A DNA stretch of 64,000 bases from Streptomyces sp. HUAS 15-9 (lineage in GTDB: Bacteria > Actinomycetota > Actinomycetes > Streptomycetales > Streptomycetaceae): the NCBI RefSeq assembly GCF_025642155.1, contig NZ_CP106798.1:5580001-5644000 (forward strand). Reading direction: 5' to 3'. This document shows, in pieces, positions 18,104 through 29,056 of this stretch. The translations under genes and the position numbers were made by a program. How positions within the stretch are numbered: position 1 is the stretch's first letter; every line of letters starts with the position of its first letter. The notes under the pieces were generated by a model. The model worked only from the letters and a program-made list of their open reading frames with translations. It was not told the DNA's origin and did no database searches.

Positions 18104-18481
18104 GTGCTGCAACCGCCGCATTCGTCCCTGCAGGTAGCTGCCGTTCCGGCCCAGCGGGGGCCGGCGCAGGACAGGGACCAAGACGCACCCTGGCACACCG
18201 AGGCGGTGTGCCGGCGCGACGAGGCCGGCCTGTTCTTCGCACCTTCCAAGGAGCCCACGGCGGCCAGGCTGTCGCGAGAGGAGGCGGCCAAGCGGGTCTG
18301 CGCGCGTTGCCCGGTGATGGTCGAGTGCCGCGAGCACGCACTGCTGCAGCCCGAGCCGTACGGCGTCTGGGGCGGCCTCACCGCGGCCGAACGCCGGGTG
18401 GTTCTGGCCCGGCGGCGCCGCCGCGACATGGAACTGAAGAAGACGGCCCGGACGGTGACCCGCATAGCGCAGGCGGGCTAG
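18104..18481 (+). CDS. wblI: WhiB-family iron-sulfur transcription factor
   Basis: 125 residues. The four cluster-ligating cysteines are C36, C66, C69 and C75 (C-X29-C-X2-C-X5-C), followed by the family GVWGG turn at 87-91 and an Arg/Lys-rich C-terminus (RRRRRD) that contacts DNA. WhiB-like proteins bind sigma-factor region 4 and respond to redox or NO. The symbol is inferred from position next to glpX, as recalled for S. coelicolor wblI. AGGAG at 18093-18097 supports GTG 18104. Confidence 0.85.
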   Translation: MLQPPHSSLQVAAVPAQRGPAQDRDQDAPWHTEAVCRRDEAGLFFAPSKEPTAARLSREEAAKRVCARCPVMVECREHALLQPEPYGVWGGLTAAERRVVLARRRRRDMELKKTARTVTRIAQAG

Positions 18482-18491
18482 GACGTGCAGA

Positions 18492-18518
18492 GGCGCCCCC
18501 TCCGCACCAGGGGGCGCC
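18492..18518. terminator. terminator between wblI and glpX
   Basis: GGCGCCCCCT (18492-18501) pairs perfectly with AGGGGGCGCC (18509-18518) around a 7-base loop. It lies 10 bases after the wblI stop and before the end of the convergent glpX gene. Confidence 0.8.
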
Positions 18519-18551
18519 CCTTGTGAGCCTTGAGCGTGAGCTGCTACGCGG

Positions 18552-19586
18552 CTACTTCGCCCTGTCGAAGTCGATCGCGCTGTACGCACGCAGCTTGCTC
18601 AGCCGGTGCTCCGAGTCGATCCGGCGCACCGTGCCGGACTTCGACCGCATCACGATCGAGTCGGTCGTGGCGGTCTCCGACCGGTACCGCACACCCCGCA
18701 GCAGCTCACCGTCGGTGATGCCGGTGGCGACGAAGAAGACGTTCTCGCCGGAGACCAGGTCGTTCGTGGTGAGGACCCGGTCGAGGTCGTGTCCGGCGTC
18801 GATGGCCCGCTGCCGCTCCGCGTCGTCCTTCGGCCAAAGCTTGCCCTGGATGGTGCCGCCGAGGCACTTCACGGCGCAGGCCGAGATGATGCCCTCGGGG
18901 GTGCCGCCGATGCCCAGCAGCAGGTCCACGCCGGTGCCCTCGCGCAGCGCGTAGATCGAGCCGGCGACATCGCCGTCCGAGATCAGCTTGATGCGCGCGC
19001 CGGCCTCCCGGACCTCCTTGATGATGCCGTCGTGCCGCGGCCGGTCGAGGATGACGACGGTGACGTCCTCGGGCGTGGAGCGCTTGGCCTTGGCGATCCT
19101 GCGGATGTTGACGGCCACGGGCGCGTCGATGTCGACGAAGTCGGCGGCCTCGGGGCCGGTGACCAGCTTGTCCATGTAGAACACGGCGGACGGGTCGAAC
19201 ATCGAGCCGCGGTCGGCGGCGGCCAGCACCGCGATCGCGTTCGGCATGCCCTTGGCGGTCAGCGTGGTGCCGTCGATCGGGTCGACGGCGATGTCGCACT
19301 CGGGGCCGGTCCCGTCACCGACGCGCTCCCCGTTGAAGAGCATCGGTGCTTCGTCCTTCTCGCCCTCGCCGATGACGACGACGCCGTTCATCGAGACGGT
19401 GGAGACGAGGGTGCGCATGGCGCGTACCGCCGCGCCGTCGGCGCCGTTCTTGTCACCGCGCCCGACCCAGCGCCCCGCGGCCATCGCGGCGGCTTCGGTC
19501 ACCCGGACGAGTTCCAGGGCGAGGTTGCGGTCGGGAGCCTCGGAGGGTACTTCCAGCTCGGAGGGCAGATGATGATTCTCGGTCAT
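18552..19586 (-). CDS. glpX: class II fructose-1,6-bisphosphatase
   Basis: 344 residues. It hydrolyses fructose-1,6-bisphosphate to fructose-6-phosphate in gluconeogenesis. The metal-binding block [13 protein letters not shown] (101-113) and the [11 protein letters not shown] region (73-83) are GlpX hallmarks. GlpX is the main FBPase of actinobacteria. AAAGGTG on the minus strand precedes the ATG. It is divergent from the DUF4245 gene with a 126-base gap. Confidence 0.96.
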   Translation of the reverse strand: MTENHHLPSELEVPSEAPDRNLALELVRVTEAAAMAAGRWVGRGDKNGADGAAVRAMRTLVSTVSMNGVVVIGEGEKDEAPMLFNGERVGDGTGPECDIAVDPIDGTTLTAKGMPNAIAVLAAADRGSMFDPSAVFYMDKLVTGPEAADFVDIDAPVAVNIRRIAKAKRSTPEDVTVVILDRPRHDGIIKEVREAGARIKLISDGDVAGSIYALREGTGVDLLLGIGGTPEGIISACAVKCLGGTIQGKLWPKDDAERQRAIDAGHDLDRVLTTNDLVSGENVFFVATGITDGELLRGVRYRSETATTDSIVMRSKSGTVRRIDSEHRLSKLRAYSAIDFDRAK

Positions 19587-19712
19587 CGGAGCGCACCTTT
19601 CTGATACGGCGACGGCCGGACGAGGGTTTCCTCACGACTCTATCGTTGGGCAGACATAATGAGCAGAGCCCCCCACGGATGAGCGCGACGGACACCTGCG
19701 ACGATAGGGGGC

Positions 19713-20237
19713 GTGGCAGGTTCGAACGGCAAGCAGAAGACGGTCCGGGACATGATCCTCTCCCTGGCCCTCATCGGGGTCGCGGCGGGCGTGATCTATC
19801 TCTTCGTCCCGCACGACGACCACACTCCCGACCTCAAGCGGGTGGACTACCGCGTGGAGCTCCTGACGGCGCGCCGCGCCGCGGCCTACCCGGTGGCCGC
19901 GCCCGAGGGGCTGCCGGACACCTGGAAGGCGACCTCCGTGCGCTTCCGGGGGGAGAACTTCGACCGCTGGCACCTGGGCTTCCAGAACCCCGACGGTGAG
20001 TACGTGCAGGTCGAGCAGTCGACTCAGAAGCGCGCCGAGTTCATCGACGAGGCCAGCCAGGGCGCGAGCGCGACCAAGGTCACCGAGCGGATCGGCGACC
20101 GCACCTGGACGCGCTACAGCGGCGGCCGCTACGACGCCCTCGTCCTGGAGGACACACCCGGTTCCACGACGGTGGTGGCGGGTACGGCGTCGTTCGCGCA
20201 GCTGACGAAGATGGCGCAGGCGCTGAAGACGGCGTGA
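19713..20237 (+). CDS. DUF4245 membrane-anchored protein
   Basis: 174 residues. One membrane helix near the N-terminus (MILSLALIGVAAGVIYLFV, about 14-32) is followed by an extracytoplasmic domain with DUF4245 blocks (RVELLTARRAAAYPV, WKATSVRF, WHLGFQNPDGEYVQVEQS). Function is unknown. The gene usually sits beside glpX in actinobacteria. The GTG start follows AGGGGG closely. Confidence 0.8.
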   Translation: MAGSNGKQKTVRDMILSLALIGVAAGVIYLFVPHDDHTPDLKRVDYRVELLTARRAAAYPVAAPEGLPDTWKATSVRFRGENFDRWHLGFQNPDGEYVQVEQSTQKRAEFIDEASQGASATKVTERIGDRTWTRYSGGRYDALVLEDTPGSTTVVAGTASFAQLTKMAQALKTA

Positions 20238-20303
20238 GCGCCCGCGCATACGAGATATGAGCGCCCGCGCCCACGAGACGTGAGTGCCCGCGCGTACGAG
20301 AGA
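20235..20303. repeat. three 23-base tandem repeats at a gene end
   Basis: Units begin at 20235, 20258 and 20281, each TGAGYGCCCGCGC followed by a variable dinucleotide and ACGAGA. The first TGA is the DUF4245 stop. The units are about 80-90% identical and end directly at the terminator hairpin. Confidence 0.75.
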
Positions 20304-20329
20304 GGCCCCCGGCTGTGCCGGGGGCCTCT
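20301..20329. terminator. terminator between DUF4245 gene and nitroreductase
   Basis: A perfect 13-bp stem, AGAGGCCCCCGGC with GCCGGGGGCCTCT, closes a 3-base loop (20314-20316). It lies between convergent genes and can act in both directions. Confidence 0.85.
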
Positions 20330-20347
20330 GCGTGTCTGCGTCGCGCG

Positions 20348-20938
20348 TCAGACGGTGGTGATGACGTCGTCGTACGCCAGTCGCGGCGAGCGCGGGAACC
20401 AGGCGCCCTCGCCCGGCTTGCCGATGTTGACGACCATCAGCGGGGTGTGGTCGTCGTCCAGGAACTCCTTCTGGACGCCGGCGAAGTCGAGACCGGTCAT
20501 CGGGCCGGCGGCCAGGCCGGCGGCGCGGATGCCGATGATGAAGTACGCGGCCTGGAGGGCGGCGTTCATCGCGGCGGAACCCTCACGGACCGGGCGCTCG
20601 CCGAAGAACACGTCCTTGGCCTGCGGGAAGTGCGGGAAGAGGGCCGGCAGCTCCTCGTGGAACTCGTTGTCCGCGGAGAGGATCGCGACCAGCGGGGCGG
20701 TGGCCGTCTTGGCCTGGTTGCCCTCGGCCATGTGCTGGACCAGGCGCTCGCGTGCCTCGGGGGAGCGGACCAGGGTGATGCGCAGCGGGGACTGGTTGAA
20801 GGCGGTCGGGCCGTACTTGACGAGGTCGTAGATCGCCTGGACCTGCTCCTCGGTCACCGGCTCGTCGGTGAAGGTGTTCGCGGTGCGGGCCTCGCGGAAC
20901 AGCAGGTCCTGGGCGGCGGAGTCAAGAACGAGAGACAT
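20348..20938 (-). CDS. nitroreductase-family oxidoreductase (RutE/malonic semialdehyde reductase-like)
   Basis: 196 residues from ATG 20938, chosen because GAGGAAG lies 8 bases upstream; the ORF extends further but without support. It has the FMN-binding nitroreductase fold: RTANTFTDEPVTEEQVQAIYDLVKYGPTAFN-type N-terminus (start only quoted in part), PLRITLVRSPEARERL and GLAAGPMTGLDFAGV. The sequence resembles the RutE/malonic-semialdehyde-reductase subfamily, which uses NAD(P)H and FMN. The physiological substrate is not shown by context. Confidence 0.85.
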   Translation of the reverse strand: MSLVLDSAAQDLLFREARTANTFTDEPVTEEQVQAIYDLVKYGPTAFNQSPLRITLVRSPEARERLVQHMAEGNQAKTATAPLVAILSADNEFHEELPALFPHFPQAKDVFFGERPVREGSAAMNAALQAAYFIIGIRAAGLAAGPMTGLDFAGVQKEFLDDDHTPLMVVNIGKPGEGAWFPRSPRLAYDDVITTV

Positions 20939-20964
20939 GCGTGAACTTCCTCGAATGCGTGTCC

Positions 20965-21027
20965 GGTCCGGGAAGGGCCGGACCTGCTTACGCACCCGAA
21001 CGTACGTCAATAAAGTTCAAGCTTCAA
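20965..21027 (-). promoter_or_regulatory. nitroreductase upstream region with hairpin and direct repeat
   Basis: GGTCCGG (20965-20971) and CCGGACC (20978-20984) can form a stem in the leader. Further upstream, TTCAA occurs twice in TTCAAGCTTCAA (21016-21027), 7 bases apart, next to AT-rich sequence that could hold the promoter. An operator is possible but the regulator is unknown. Confidence 0.35.
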
Positions 21028-21076
21028 CCAAAACCGGGGCGTGGTGATCCGCTTCACAGCTGACCAGCGCCAACGG

Positions 21077-21313
21077 CTACTCGCCCGCCTCTTCCGCCTC
21101 CTCGGCCGTCTCCTCCTCGGCCAGCGCCGCGTCCAGCCGGGCCCGCGCACCCTCCAGCCAGCGCCGGCACACCCGGGCCAGCTCCTCGCCGCGCTCCCAC
21201 AGGGCCAGGGACTCCTCCAGGGTCGTCCCCCCGGCCTCCAGCCGCCGCACGACCTCGATCAGCTCGTCGCGCGCCTGCTCGTAGCCGAGCGCCTCATCCA
21301 CCTTGCCGGTCAT
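21077..21313 (-). CDS. xseB: exodeoxyribonuclease VII small subunit
   Basis: 78 residues, the usual size. [36 protein letters not shown] is the XseB two-helix core (partly quoted: [18 protein letters not shown]). It binds XseA to form the single-strand-specific exonuclease VII, which degrades ssDNA from both ends. It starts 9 bases after the xseA stop in the same operon. The C-terminus is very acidic (Glu-rich). Confidence 0.93.
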   Translation of the reverse strand: MTGKVDEALGYEQARDELIEVVRRLEAGGTTLEESLALWERGEELARVCRRWLEGARARLDAALAEEETAEEAEEAGE

Positions 21314-21322
21314 CCACTCACC

Positions 21323-22531
21323 CTAAGAATCGACTCGTACGGAGAACTCACCCTCGGCGACCCGCGCCCGCAGCGCCTCGCCCGCGGCCACCTCGTCCGG
21401 GTCCCGCACCACATGGCCGTCGGACTTCTGCAGCACCGCGTAACCGCGCTTCAGCGTCGCCGCGGGGGACAGGGCCACCACGCGCGCGTGCGTGTGCGTC
21501 AGCTCGGAGTCGGCCCGGTCGAGGAGGTGCCCGAGCGTGCGCCGGGAGCGCTCGACCAGCGATGCGACCTGATCGGCCCGCTCGTCGACCATGCGGTGCG
21601 GATCCTCCATCGAGGGCCGGGCCAGCGCATGGGCCAGCCCGCGCTCCTCCCGCTCGATGAACGCCCCCACGCACCGCCGCGCCCGGTCCCGCAGCAGGCG
21701 CACCCGCTCGAACTCCTCGCCCACGTCCGGCACGACCTTCTTGGCGGCGTCCGTCGGGGTCGAGGCGCGCAGGTCGGCGACATGGTCGAGCAGCGGGTTG
21801 TCCGGCTCGTGCCCGATCGCGGACACCACCGGCGTACGGCAGGCGGCCACCGCGCGGACGAGCTGCTCGTCGGAGAACGGCAGCAGGTCCTCGACGCTGC
21901 CGCCGCCACGAGCGACGATGATCACATCGACGTCCTCCAGCTCGTCGAGCTCCTTCACCGCCTGCACCACCTGCGGCACCGCGTGCACACCCTGCACGGG
22001 CACGTTGCGCACCTCGAAGCGCACGGCGGGCCAGCGGTGCCGCGCGTTCTCCAGCACGTCCCGCTCCGCGGCCGAGGCGCGGCCGCAGACCAGGCCGATG
22101 AGCTGGGGGAGGAAGGGCAACGGCTTCTTACGCCCGGGCGCGAAGAGCCCCTCCGCCGCCAGCGTCTTCTTCAGCCGCTCCAGCCGGGCCAGCAGCTCCC
22201 CGACCCCCACCGGCTTTATCTCGGCGGCCCGCAGCGACAGCTGCCCGCGCGGCGCGTACCACTCGGGCTTCGCGTGCACGACGACCCGGGCGCCCTCGCC
22301 CACGACATCGGCGACGGCGTCGAACACCTGCCGGTAGCAGGTGACGCTCACCGAGATGTCGTACGACGGATCGCGCAGCGTCAGGAACACCACGCCGGCC
22401 CCCGGCCGCCGCGACAGCTGTGTGATCTGCCCCTCGACCCACACCGCCCCGAGCCGGTCGATCCAGCTCCCGATGAGCCGCGACACCTCACCGACGGGCA
22501 GCGGTGCGTCCGCGGACGTGTTGACAGCCAT
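21323..22531 (-). CDS. xseA: exodeoxyribonuclease VII large subunit
   Basis: 402 residues. The N-terminal OB fold ([22 protein letters not shown]) is followed by the catalytic core with [19 protein letters not shown] and [25 protein letters not shown], conserved in XseA, and a long C-terminal helical region. The usual family position for Asp in GHETD reads GHEPD here. It pairs with XseB just downstream and works in mismatch repair and DNA-damage tolerance. The ATG is divergent from ispH with a 75-base spacer. Confidence 0.95.
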   Translation of the reverse strand: MAVNTSADAPLPVGEVSRLIGSWIDRLGAVWVEGQITQLSRRPGAGVVFLTLRDPSYDISVSVTCYRQVFDAVADVVGEGARVVVHAKPEWYAPRGQLSLRAAEIKPVGVGELLARLERLKKTLAAEGLFAPGRKKPLPFLPQLIGLVCGRASAAERDVLENARHRWPAVRFEVRNVPVQGVHAVPQVVQAVKELDELEDVDVIIVARGGGSVEDLLPFSDEQLVRAVAACRTPVVSAIGHEPDNPLLDHVADLRASTPTDAAKKVVPDVGEEFERVRLLRDRARRCVGAFIEREERGLAHALARPSMEDPHRMVDERADQVASLVERSRRTLGHLLDRADSELTHTHARVVALSPAATLKRGYAVLQKSDGHVVRDPDEVAAGEALRARVAEGEFSVRVDS

Positions 22532-22606
22532 GCGCCGAGGTTAACGGCCGCCGCTGACATCCCGGCCCGATCTTCGGCCTCCGCACGCGGCCTTACGATG
22601 GTTCCC

Positions 22607-23614
22607 ATGACTGCTTCGCCAGGCCGCCGTGTCCTGCTCGCCGCCCCCCGTGGCTACTGCGCGGGTGTGGACCGCGCCGTGATCGCCGTCGAGAAGGCCC
22701 TGGAGCAGTACGGGGCCCCGATCTATGTCCGGCACGAGATCGTCCACAACAAGTACGTCGTACAGACCCTGGAGAAGAAGGGCGCGATCTTCGTCGAGCG
22801 GACGGAGGAGGTCCCGCCCGGCAACATCGTCATGTTCTCCGCGCACGGGGTCGCCCCCGTGGTGCACGAGGAGGCCGAGCGCGGCCGCCTCGCCACCATC
22901 GACGCCACCTGCCCCCTGGTCACCAAGGTCCACAAGGAAGCCGTCCGCTTCGCCAAGGAGGACTACGACATCCTCCTGATCGGGCACGAGGGCCACGAGG
23001 AGGTCATCGGCACCTCCGGCGAGGCCCCCGACCACATCCAGCTCGTCGACGGCCCCGAGGACGTCGCCAAGGTCGAGGTCCGCGACGAGTCCAAGGTCGT
23101 CTGGCTCTCCCAGACCACCCTCTCCGTCGACGAGACCATGGAGACGGTCGACGCCCTGAAGGAGAAGTTCCCGCAGCTCATCTCACCTCCCAGCGACGAC
23201 ATCTGCTACGCCACGCAGAACCGTCAGCTCGCCGTGAAGCAGATGGGCGCCGAGGCGGAGCTGGTGATCGTCGTCGGCTCCCGCAACTCCTCCAACTCCA
23301 AGCGGCTCGTCGAGGTCGCCAAGCTCGCCGGCTCCCGCGAGGCCCACCTGGTGGACTTCGCCGACGAGATCGACGAGGCCTGGCTCCAGGGCGTGACCAC
23401 GGTCGGTGTCACCTCCGGCGCCTCCGTCCCGGACGTCCTGGTGGAGCAGGTCCTTCAGTGGCTCGCCGAGCGCGGCTACGGGGACGTCGAGATCGTCAAG
23501 GCGGCCGAGGAGTCCATCACCTTCTCGCTGCCCAAGGAACTCCGCCGCGACCTGCGCGAGGAGGCGGCGTCCCTGGCCGCTGAGCGCGGTGGCTCGGGTA
23601 CGTCGGACGCGTGA
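22607..23614 (+). CDS. ispH: 4-hydroxy-3-methylbut-2-enyl diphosphate reductase
   Basis: 335 residues. It is the last enzyme of the MEP isoprenoid pathway, reducing HMBPP to IPP and DMAPP with an Fe-S cluster held by three cysteines: C18 (RGYCAGV), C102 (DATCPLV) and C200 (DDICYATQ). [11 protein letters not shown] supplies the substrate-binding His. A TACGAT -10-like hexamer (22594-22599) ends 7 bases before ATG, so the mRNA may be leaderless. Confidence 0.97.
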   Translation: MTASPGRRVLLAAPRGYCAGVDRAVIAVEKALEQYGAPIYVRHEIVHNKYVVQTLEKKGAIFVERTEEVPPGNIVMFSAHGVAPVVHEEAERGRLATIDATCPLVTKVHKEAVRFAKEDYDILLIGHEGHEEVIGTSGEAPDHIQLVDGPEDVAKVEVRDESKVVWLSQTTLSVDETMETVDALKEKFPQLISPPSDDICYATQNRQLAVKQMGAEAELVIVVGSRNSSNSKRLVEVAKLAGSREAHLVDFADEIDEAWLQGVTTVGVTSGASVPDVLVEQVLQWLAERGYGDVEIVKAAEESITFSLPKELRRDLREEAASLAAERGGSGTSDA

Positions 23615-23666
23615 TGGGCACCCCGCCCAGGACGTGACTGTCAGTCGCACGACGTAACGTAGAGCC

Positions 23667-24413
23667 ATGCAGATCTTCGGCGTGGACATCGGTGGATCCG
23701 GGATCAAGGGCGCCCCTGTGGAGCTGGAGCGGGGCGACCTGGCGGAGGAGCGCTTCAAGGTGCTCACTCCGCAGCCGGCGACGCCCGACGCGGTGGCCGA
23801 CGGCGTCAAGGAGGTCGTCGAGCACTTCGGCTGGACGGGCCCGGTCGGGCTCACCTTCCCGGGCGTGGTCACCGGCGGCGCCATGATCCGTACGGCCGCC
23901 AATGTGGACAAGAGCTGGGTCGACACGGACGCGCGCGCCCTGTTCAGCGACCGCCTGGGCGGCCATGACGTCACGGTCGTCAACGACGCGGACGCGGCGG
24001 GCGTCGCCGAGATGAACTTCGGCGCCGGCCAAGGCCGCCGGGGCACGGTCATCCTGCTCACCTTCGGCACGGGCATCGGAAGTGCCGTGTTCGTCGACGG
24101 CGCCCTCGTCCCGAACACGGAACTGGGCCACCTCGAGCTGAACGGCCACGAGGCGGAGAAGCGGGCCTCCAGCAAGGTCAAGGACGACAACGACATGACG
24201 TGGGAGCACTGGGCCCGCCGGGTCCAGAAGTACCTCGCCCACGTCGAGATGCTGTTCTCCCCCGAGCTGTTCATCATCGGCGGCGGGGTCAGCCGCAAGT
24301 CCGACAAGTTCCTGCACCTGATCGAGGGCGTCAAGGCGGAGATGGTCCCGGCGCAGCTGCAGAACAACGCGGGCATCGTGGGAGCGGCGATGCGGGCGGC
24401 CAAGCACGGCTAG
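23667..24413 (+). CDS. ppgK: polyphosphate-dependent glucokinase (ROK family)
   Basis: 248 residues, the length of actinobacterial PpgK. The N-terminal phosphate-binding loop is [16 protein letters not shown], and [15 protein letters not shown] and [14 protein letters not shown] are family blocks. It phosphorylates glucose using polyphosphate or ATP, feeding glycolysis and carbon-catabolite control. It starts 52 bases after ispH. A TAACGT hexamer 6 bases before the ATG suggests its own leaderless promoter. Confidence 0.94.
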   Translation: MQIFGVDIGGSGIKGAPVELERGDLAEERFKVLTPQPATPDAVADGVKEVVEHFGWTGPVGLTFPGVVTGGAMIRTAANVDKSWVDTDARALFSDRLGGHDVTVVNDADAAGVAEMNFGAGQGRRGTVILLTFGTGIGSAVFVDGALVPNTELGHLELNGHEAEKRASSKVKDDNDMTWEHWARRVQKYLAHVEMLFSPELFIIGGGVSRKSDKFLHLIEGVKAEMVPAQLQNNAGIVGAAMRAAKHG

Positions 24414-24434
24414 CGCGGCTGGTGCGGGTTGCGC

Positions 24435-24959
24435 TCACGCCCGTCGCCGGCGCCTGACCAGCCGGATCCTCCGGACGATCACGATCACACCGGCGATGAG
24501 CGTCCCCCCGTACAGCCACCCGGCCTGGGTGGCCAGCGCGGTCACCACGCCCATCAGCTCCCCGGCCGTCCCCCCGCTGCCGTCCGCGACGGGCAGCAGC
24601 CCCGCGGCGAAGGCGATCGGCACGACGACGGGCGCGATCATCAGATCGCTCCCGCGTACCCACAGCGCGGTCAGCACGCACACCGGCAGGAACAGCACGC
24701 CGTACACCGTCAGGGACGCCCCGAACAGCAGCTGGTCGAGGTAGCCGAGCAGGAACATCACGGCCCCGCAGAACAGCCCGCCACCGAGTCCGGTGAGCCG
24801 GGGGTTCGGCATCCGCCGCGAGGGCCGTACCGGTCGGGCCGGACCGGGGGAGGGCCGTCGTACGCCCTCCGGACGGCGTCTTGCCTGGGGCGGCAATGAC
24901 GCCGGCGGGGTGCCGCGTCGCGGTCCGTGCTGCGGGGGTCGCGTCCTGTGTTGCTCCAC
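24435..24959 (-). CDS. DUF6542-like four-helix membrane protein
   Basis: 174 residues. A Pro/Arg-rich cytoplasmic N-terminus (1-50) is followed by about four membrane helices (GLFCGAVMFLLGYLDQLLFG, VYGVLFLPVCVLTALWV, LMIAPVVVPIAFAAGLL, GWLYGGTLIAGVIVIV) and an Arg-rich end. This layout matches actinobacterial DUF6542 proteins. Function is unknown. It is convergent with ppgK (21-base gap). Confidence 0.65.
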   Translation of the reverse strand: MEQHRTRPPQHGPRRGTPPASLPPQARRRPEGVRRPSPGPARPVRPSRRMPNPRLTGLGGGLFCGAVMFLLGYLDQLLFGASLTVYGVLFLPVCVLTALWVRGSDLMIAPVVVPIAFAAGLLPVADGSGGTAGELMGVVTALATQAGWLYGGTLIAGVIVIVRRIRLVRRRRRA

Positions 24960-25130
24960 TGGACCAACTTAGGTCTGTTTATGTGCGGAATCGCCCCTCA
25001 GACACGCCGATGGGCAGAGCTTGGCCAACCGTTCGACGCGGCCGCCGGGGCCCCGCCGGGTACGCCGTAGACTGGTGGATCGGCCGGACTCCTGGCCCCC
25101 TGGCCCTCACCACATACGGGAAGTCGCAAC

Positions 25131-26219
<1,089 letters not shown>

Positions 26220-26251
26220 CGGCCAGGACCGCCGCGGCACTCCCTGGTCAC

Positions 26252-29056
26252 TCACCACCCATAGCGCGCCCCGGTGCCCCCGGTCCCGCGGGTCTCCACC
26301 GGTGTCTCGCCCCGCGCCCCGCACAGCCACAGCGTGGCGCCCAGTACCACCACCACCCAGGCTGTCCCGTGCCAGAAGTCGAGGGCGTAGGACGTGGCCA
26401 GGAGGGTGTGGGTCAGGGCGTCTGCCCACAGGTGCCAGAGGATGGCCGCGGTGGTCAGGGTGGCCACGACGGCGCAGGTGAGGCGTCGCGCGCGGGTCTG
26501 CGCCCGGACCGCCCAGCGCAGGCCCAGGGCCGAGCCCAGCAGGAACGCTGCGGACGGCAGCCAGGGGGCTTGATCCGGTAGCCGGGAGCCGTACGCGAAG
26601 AACGCTCCGTCCTCGATCCAGTCCGGCCGGTTCTTCACGACCTGGTCGGAGACGTCGTGGAGGGAGGTGACCAGGTCGCCCGCCTTCGGTGCCGCGTCGG
26701 TGGTCGCCTCGTGCCAGAGCTGGGAGCGGGAACGCCAGGTCGGGGGCGATTGCGAATCCGGCTTCCGTTTCGGCTTGGGCTTTTGACGGCGAGGGTGCTT
26801 GCCCCCTTGGTCGATCAGGGTGATCGCGGAAGCGGTGAAGGGGCCCGCCGCAATGGGGTGGTGAGCCGGGGCCGACGCCGAGTGCGGGGGCGAGGGCGGC
26901 GGCTGGGTGTAGGGCACCCAGCCGTACGTCGTGTAGCCGATCATGTCGAGCAGACCGATGGTGAACACCGTCAGCCACAACCATCTCAGGCGCAGCAGTC
27001 TGCGGTGCGCCAGGTCCATGGACTGTCGGCGGCGGGTGCGGGCCTGGTCGCGGTCGTCCGCAGAACGGGAGAAACGGGAGCCCAGGCTCCGGGCCGCCCG
27101 CCGGACCCCCTGGCTGAGCCGGCGGCGGGTGTCGATACGGCGGGCCCGCCCCAGATCGCGGCGGAACGCCATGACCTGCCGGTCGAAGGCCAGGGCCGCC
27201 GCCACCAGTCCCGCCGCCGTCGCGCCGAGCGGGCCCGTCGGTTCGCGGCCCAGCGATTCGGTCGTCTGGTCGTACAGACGGCTCCACCAGCGCGGGGTGC
27301 CCACGGCGGGCCGCACCTTCGACAGGCGCTCGCGGCAGTGCCGCAGGAAGTGCTCGTCGTCGACGAGCAGCCGGACCACGGTGGACAGCGCGAAATCCGG
27401 GTCGTACCAGCCGGGGCCCGCCGGGACCAGGTGCTGGGCCGCGTCGGCGCGCAACTCGTCGGTCTCGTCGTCGCGTTCGCGTTCCAACGCCAGCGCCGTA
27501 CGCCCGGTCTCCTGGCGGGCCGTGTCCAGGGCTCTGGTCACCTTGTCGGACAGGCCGCGCAGCACCGGGCATCCGGGCTCGCCGCCGTGCCGGGCGCAGT
27601 TCTGCCGGGCCGCGCCGCGCAGCACGCCGCTGTCCAGCACCGCGCGCAGCACCGTGACGTCCTCGCGTGCGGCCAGGGCCAGCAGGCCGTCCTCGTCGAT
27701 GACATCGCCCCGGAAACGCGGCTGGACGAACGGGAGGAACTCCGCCGCGAGCGCCGCCAGGGCCTGATCGGCCGCGTAGGGTTCACGCGGTGAGCGCAGG
27801 AGCCGGTACAGCGGGCTGTGGTCCGCCTGCGGGGCGATGGACTCCAGCCATGCGGCGAGCCGTTCGGTGTTGTCCAAGGAGCTGAGCCACAGCGGCCCGT
27901 TCGCGCCCGAGTCGATCAGGGCCGACACCAGTTCCCTCGGGTCGTCGTACGCACGCTCGCCGTACCGGAACGGCTCGGCGGGGGCTGACGCGGACTCCTG
28001 CTCCGCGCACCAGGCCCGTACCTCCTTTGCCCCCAGGCGGCCGCCGGTCAGCCGGTCGAGCAGGTCGTCCCACCGCGGGTCGCCCGTGTCGGCGGCCGGA
28101 GCGTGGAGAAGGGCGTCCGTCAGCTCCTCGGGGTCCTGGCCCGCCTCGATCCGCGGCCGGCCCGTGAGGAGTTCATGGACGGTGGCGGCCACGCTGACCC
28201 AGGCGCCGCGGACGCCCCAGCGGCCCCGCGGCACCAGATGGGCCGGTGCCAGATAGCGGGTCAGCGGCGGGCGCGGACCCCGTGCGCTTTCCTCGCCCAG
28301 CACGGCCGCACCGTCGATGTCCGCGAACACCAGCTCGGTGCCGCCCATCTCGCGCAGGTACAGCGTGTCCGGCGAGATGTTCACGGGGACCGCCGCGAAG
28401 TCGCGCTCCCAGGTCTCCAGCAGATCCGCCAGGCCGGTCAGCAGGGCCCGGACGGTCGGCTCGACCAGTCCGCCGAGACGGCCCGCAGGCCCGCCCGGCG
28501 CGGCGAGCGCATCGTCCAACGCCTTGCGCAGCGTCCCGCCACCCGGCAGCCGCAGGGCCTCCCAGGTGACGGTGCGGCTGCCGTCGGGCAGGGTCTCCAC
28601 CCCGCTGTCGAGGCACTCCACGACGCCGGCGCTCCCGTTGCGCAGCCGTTCCTTCGCCGCGCTCGGCCTGAAGCCGCGCGCGTGCACCTTGAGCAGGACG
28701 ATCCCCTGCGGAGTGTCCACCGGCGCGGCCAACCAGAGGCGCCCGCCGACGGCGGCCTCGGCGGGCAGCATCTCCAGGAGCCGGTAGCGGCGCCGGACGC
28801 CGAGCGGGAGTTCGACCTGTTCCTCGTCCGGCGTGCTCGCGGAGTCCGGCGTCGGTTCCTGGTCGCCCGCCGCGCCCGCGCCGCGCAGCAGGTCGTCGAT
28901 GGGATCGGCCGCACCCGCCGTACCGCTGTCCCCGGCCGGTCCGGTGTGCGGGGGTGTGGTGGCCCGCGGGTGCCTGGCCTTCACGGTGTCGCAGTCGTGC
29001 TCGTCGCAGTAGGCGGTGGCGCACGGGTGCCCGCCGTCCCGGCAGTAGTACTTCAC
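26252..29056 (-). CDS. membrane-anchored pseudokinase of the CHAT island
   Basis: 934 residues. The N-terminus has a Cys/His cluster (C5, H10, C12, C17, H20, C22) likely to bind zinc. Residues ~90-340 follow a protein-kinase layout but lack catalytic features: no glycine-rich loop, the HRD-equivalent reads PVNISPDT (Asp to Asn at 226) and the DFG-equivalent is D246-I-D. The ATP-pairing Lys (K123, VLLKVHARG) is kept. A central helical region has another Cys/His motif (CARHGGEPGC). The C-terminal third has about four membrane helices with an extracytoplasmic basic stretch. Its start overlaps the radical SAM stop by 4 bases. Confidence 0.7.
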   Translation of the reverse strand: MKYYCRDGGHPCATAYCDEHDCDTVKARHPRATTPPHTGPAGDSGTAGAADPIDDLLRGAGAAGDQEPTPDSASTPDEEQVELPLGVRRRYRLLEMLPAEAAVGGRLWLAAPVDTPQGIVLLKVHARGFRPSAAKERLRNGSAGVVECLDSGVETLPDGSRTVTWEALRLPGGGTLRKALDDALAAPGGPAGRLGGLVEPTVRALLTGLADLLETWERDFAAVPVNISPDTLYLREMGGTELVFADIDGAAVLGEESARGPRPPLTRYLAPAHLVPRGRWGVRGAWVSVAATVHELLTGRPRIEAGQDPEELTDALLHAPAADTGDPRWDDLLDRLTGGRLGAKEVRAWCAEQESASAPAEPFRYGERAYDDPRELVSALIDSGANGPLWLSSLDNTERLAAWLESIAPQADHSPLYRLLRSPREPYAADQALAALAAEFLPFVQPRFRGDVIDEDGLLALAAREDVTVLRAVLDSGVLRGAARQNCARHGGEPGCPVLRGLSDKVTRALDTARQETGRTALALERERDDETDELRADAAQHLVPAGPGWYDPDFALSTVVRLLVDDEHFLRHCRERLSKVRPAVGTPRWWSRLYDQTTESLGREPTGPLGATAAGLVAAALAFDRQVMAFRRDLGRARRIDTRRRLSQGVRRAARSLGSRFSRSADDRDQARTRRRQSMDLAHRRLLRLRWLWLTVFTIGLLDMIGYTTYGWVPYTQPPPSPPHSASAPAHHPIAAGPFTASAITLIDQGGKHPRRQKPKPKRKPDSQSPPTWRSRSQLWHEATTDAAPKAGDLVTSLHDVSDQVVKNRPDWIEDGAFFAYGSRLPDQAPWLPSAAFLLGSALGLRWAVRAQTRARRLTCAVVATLTTAAILWHLWADALTHTLLATSYALDFWHGTAWVVVVLGATLWLCGARGETPVETRGTGGTGARYGW

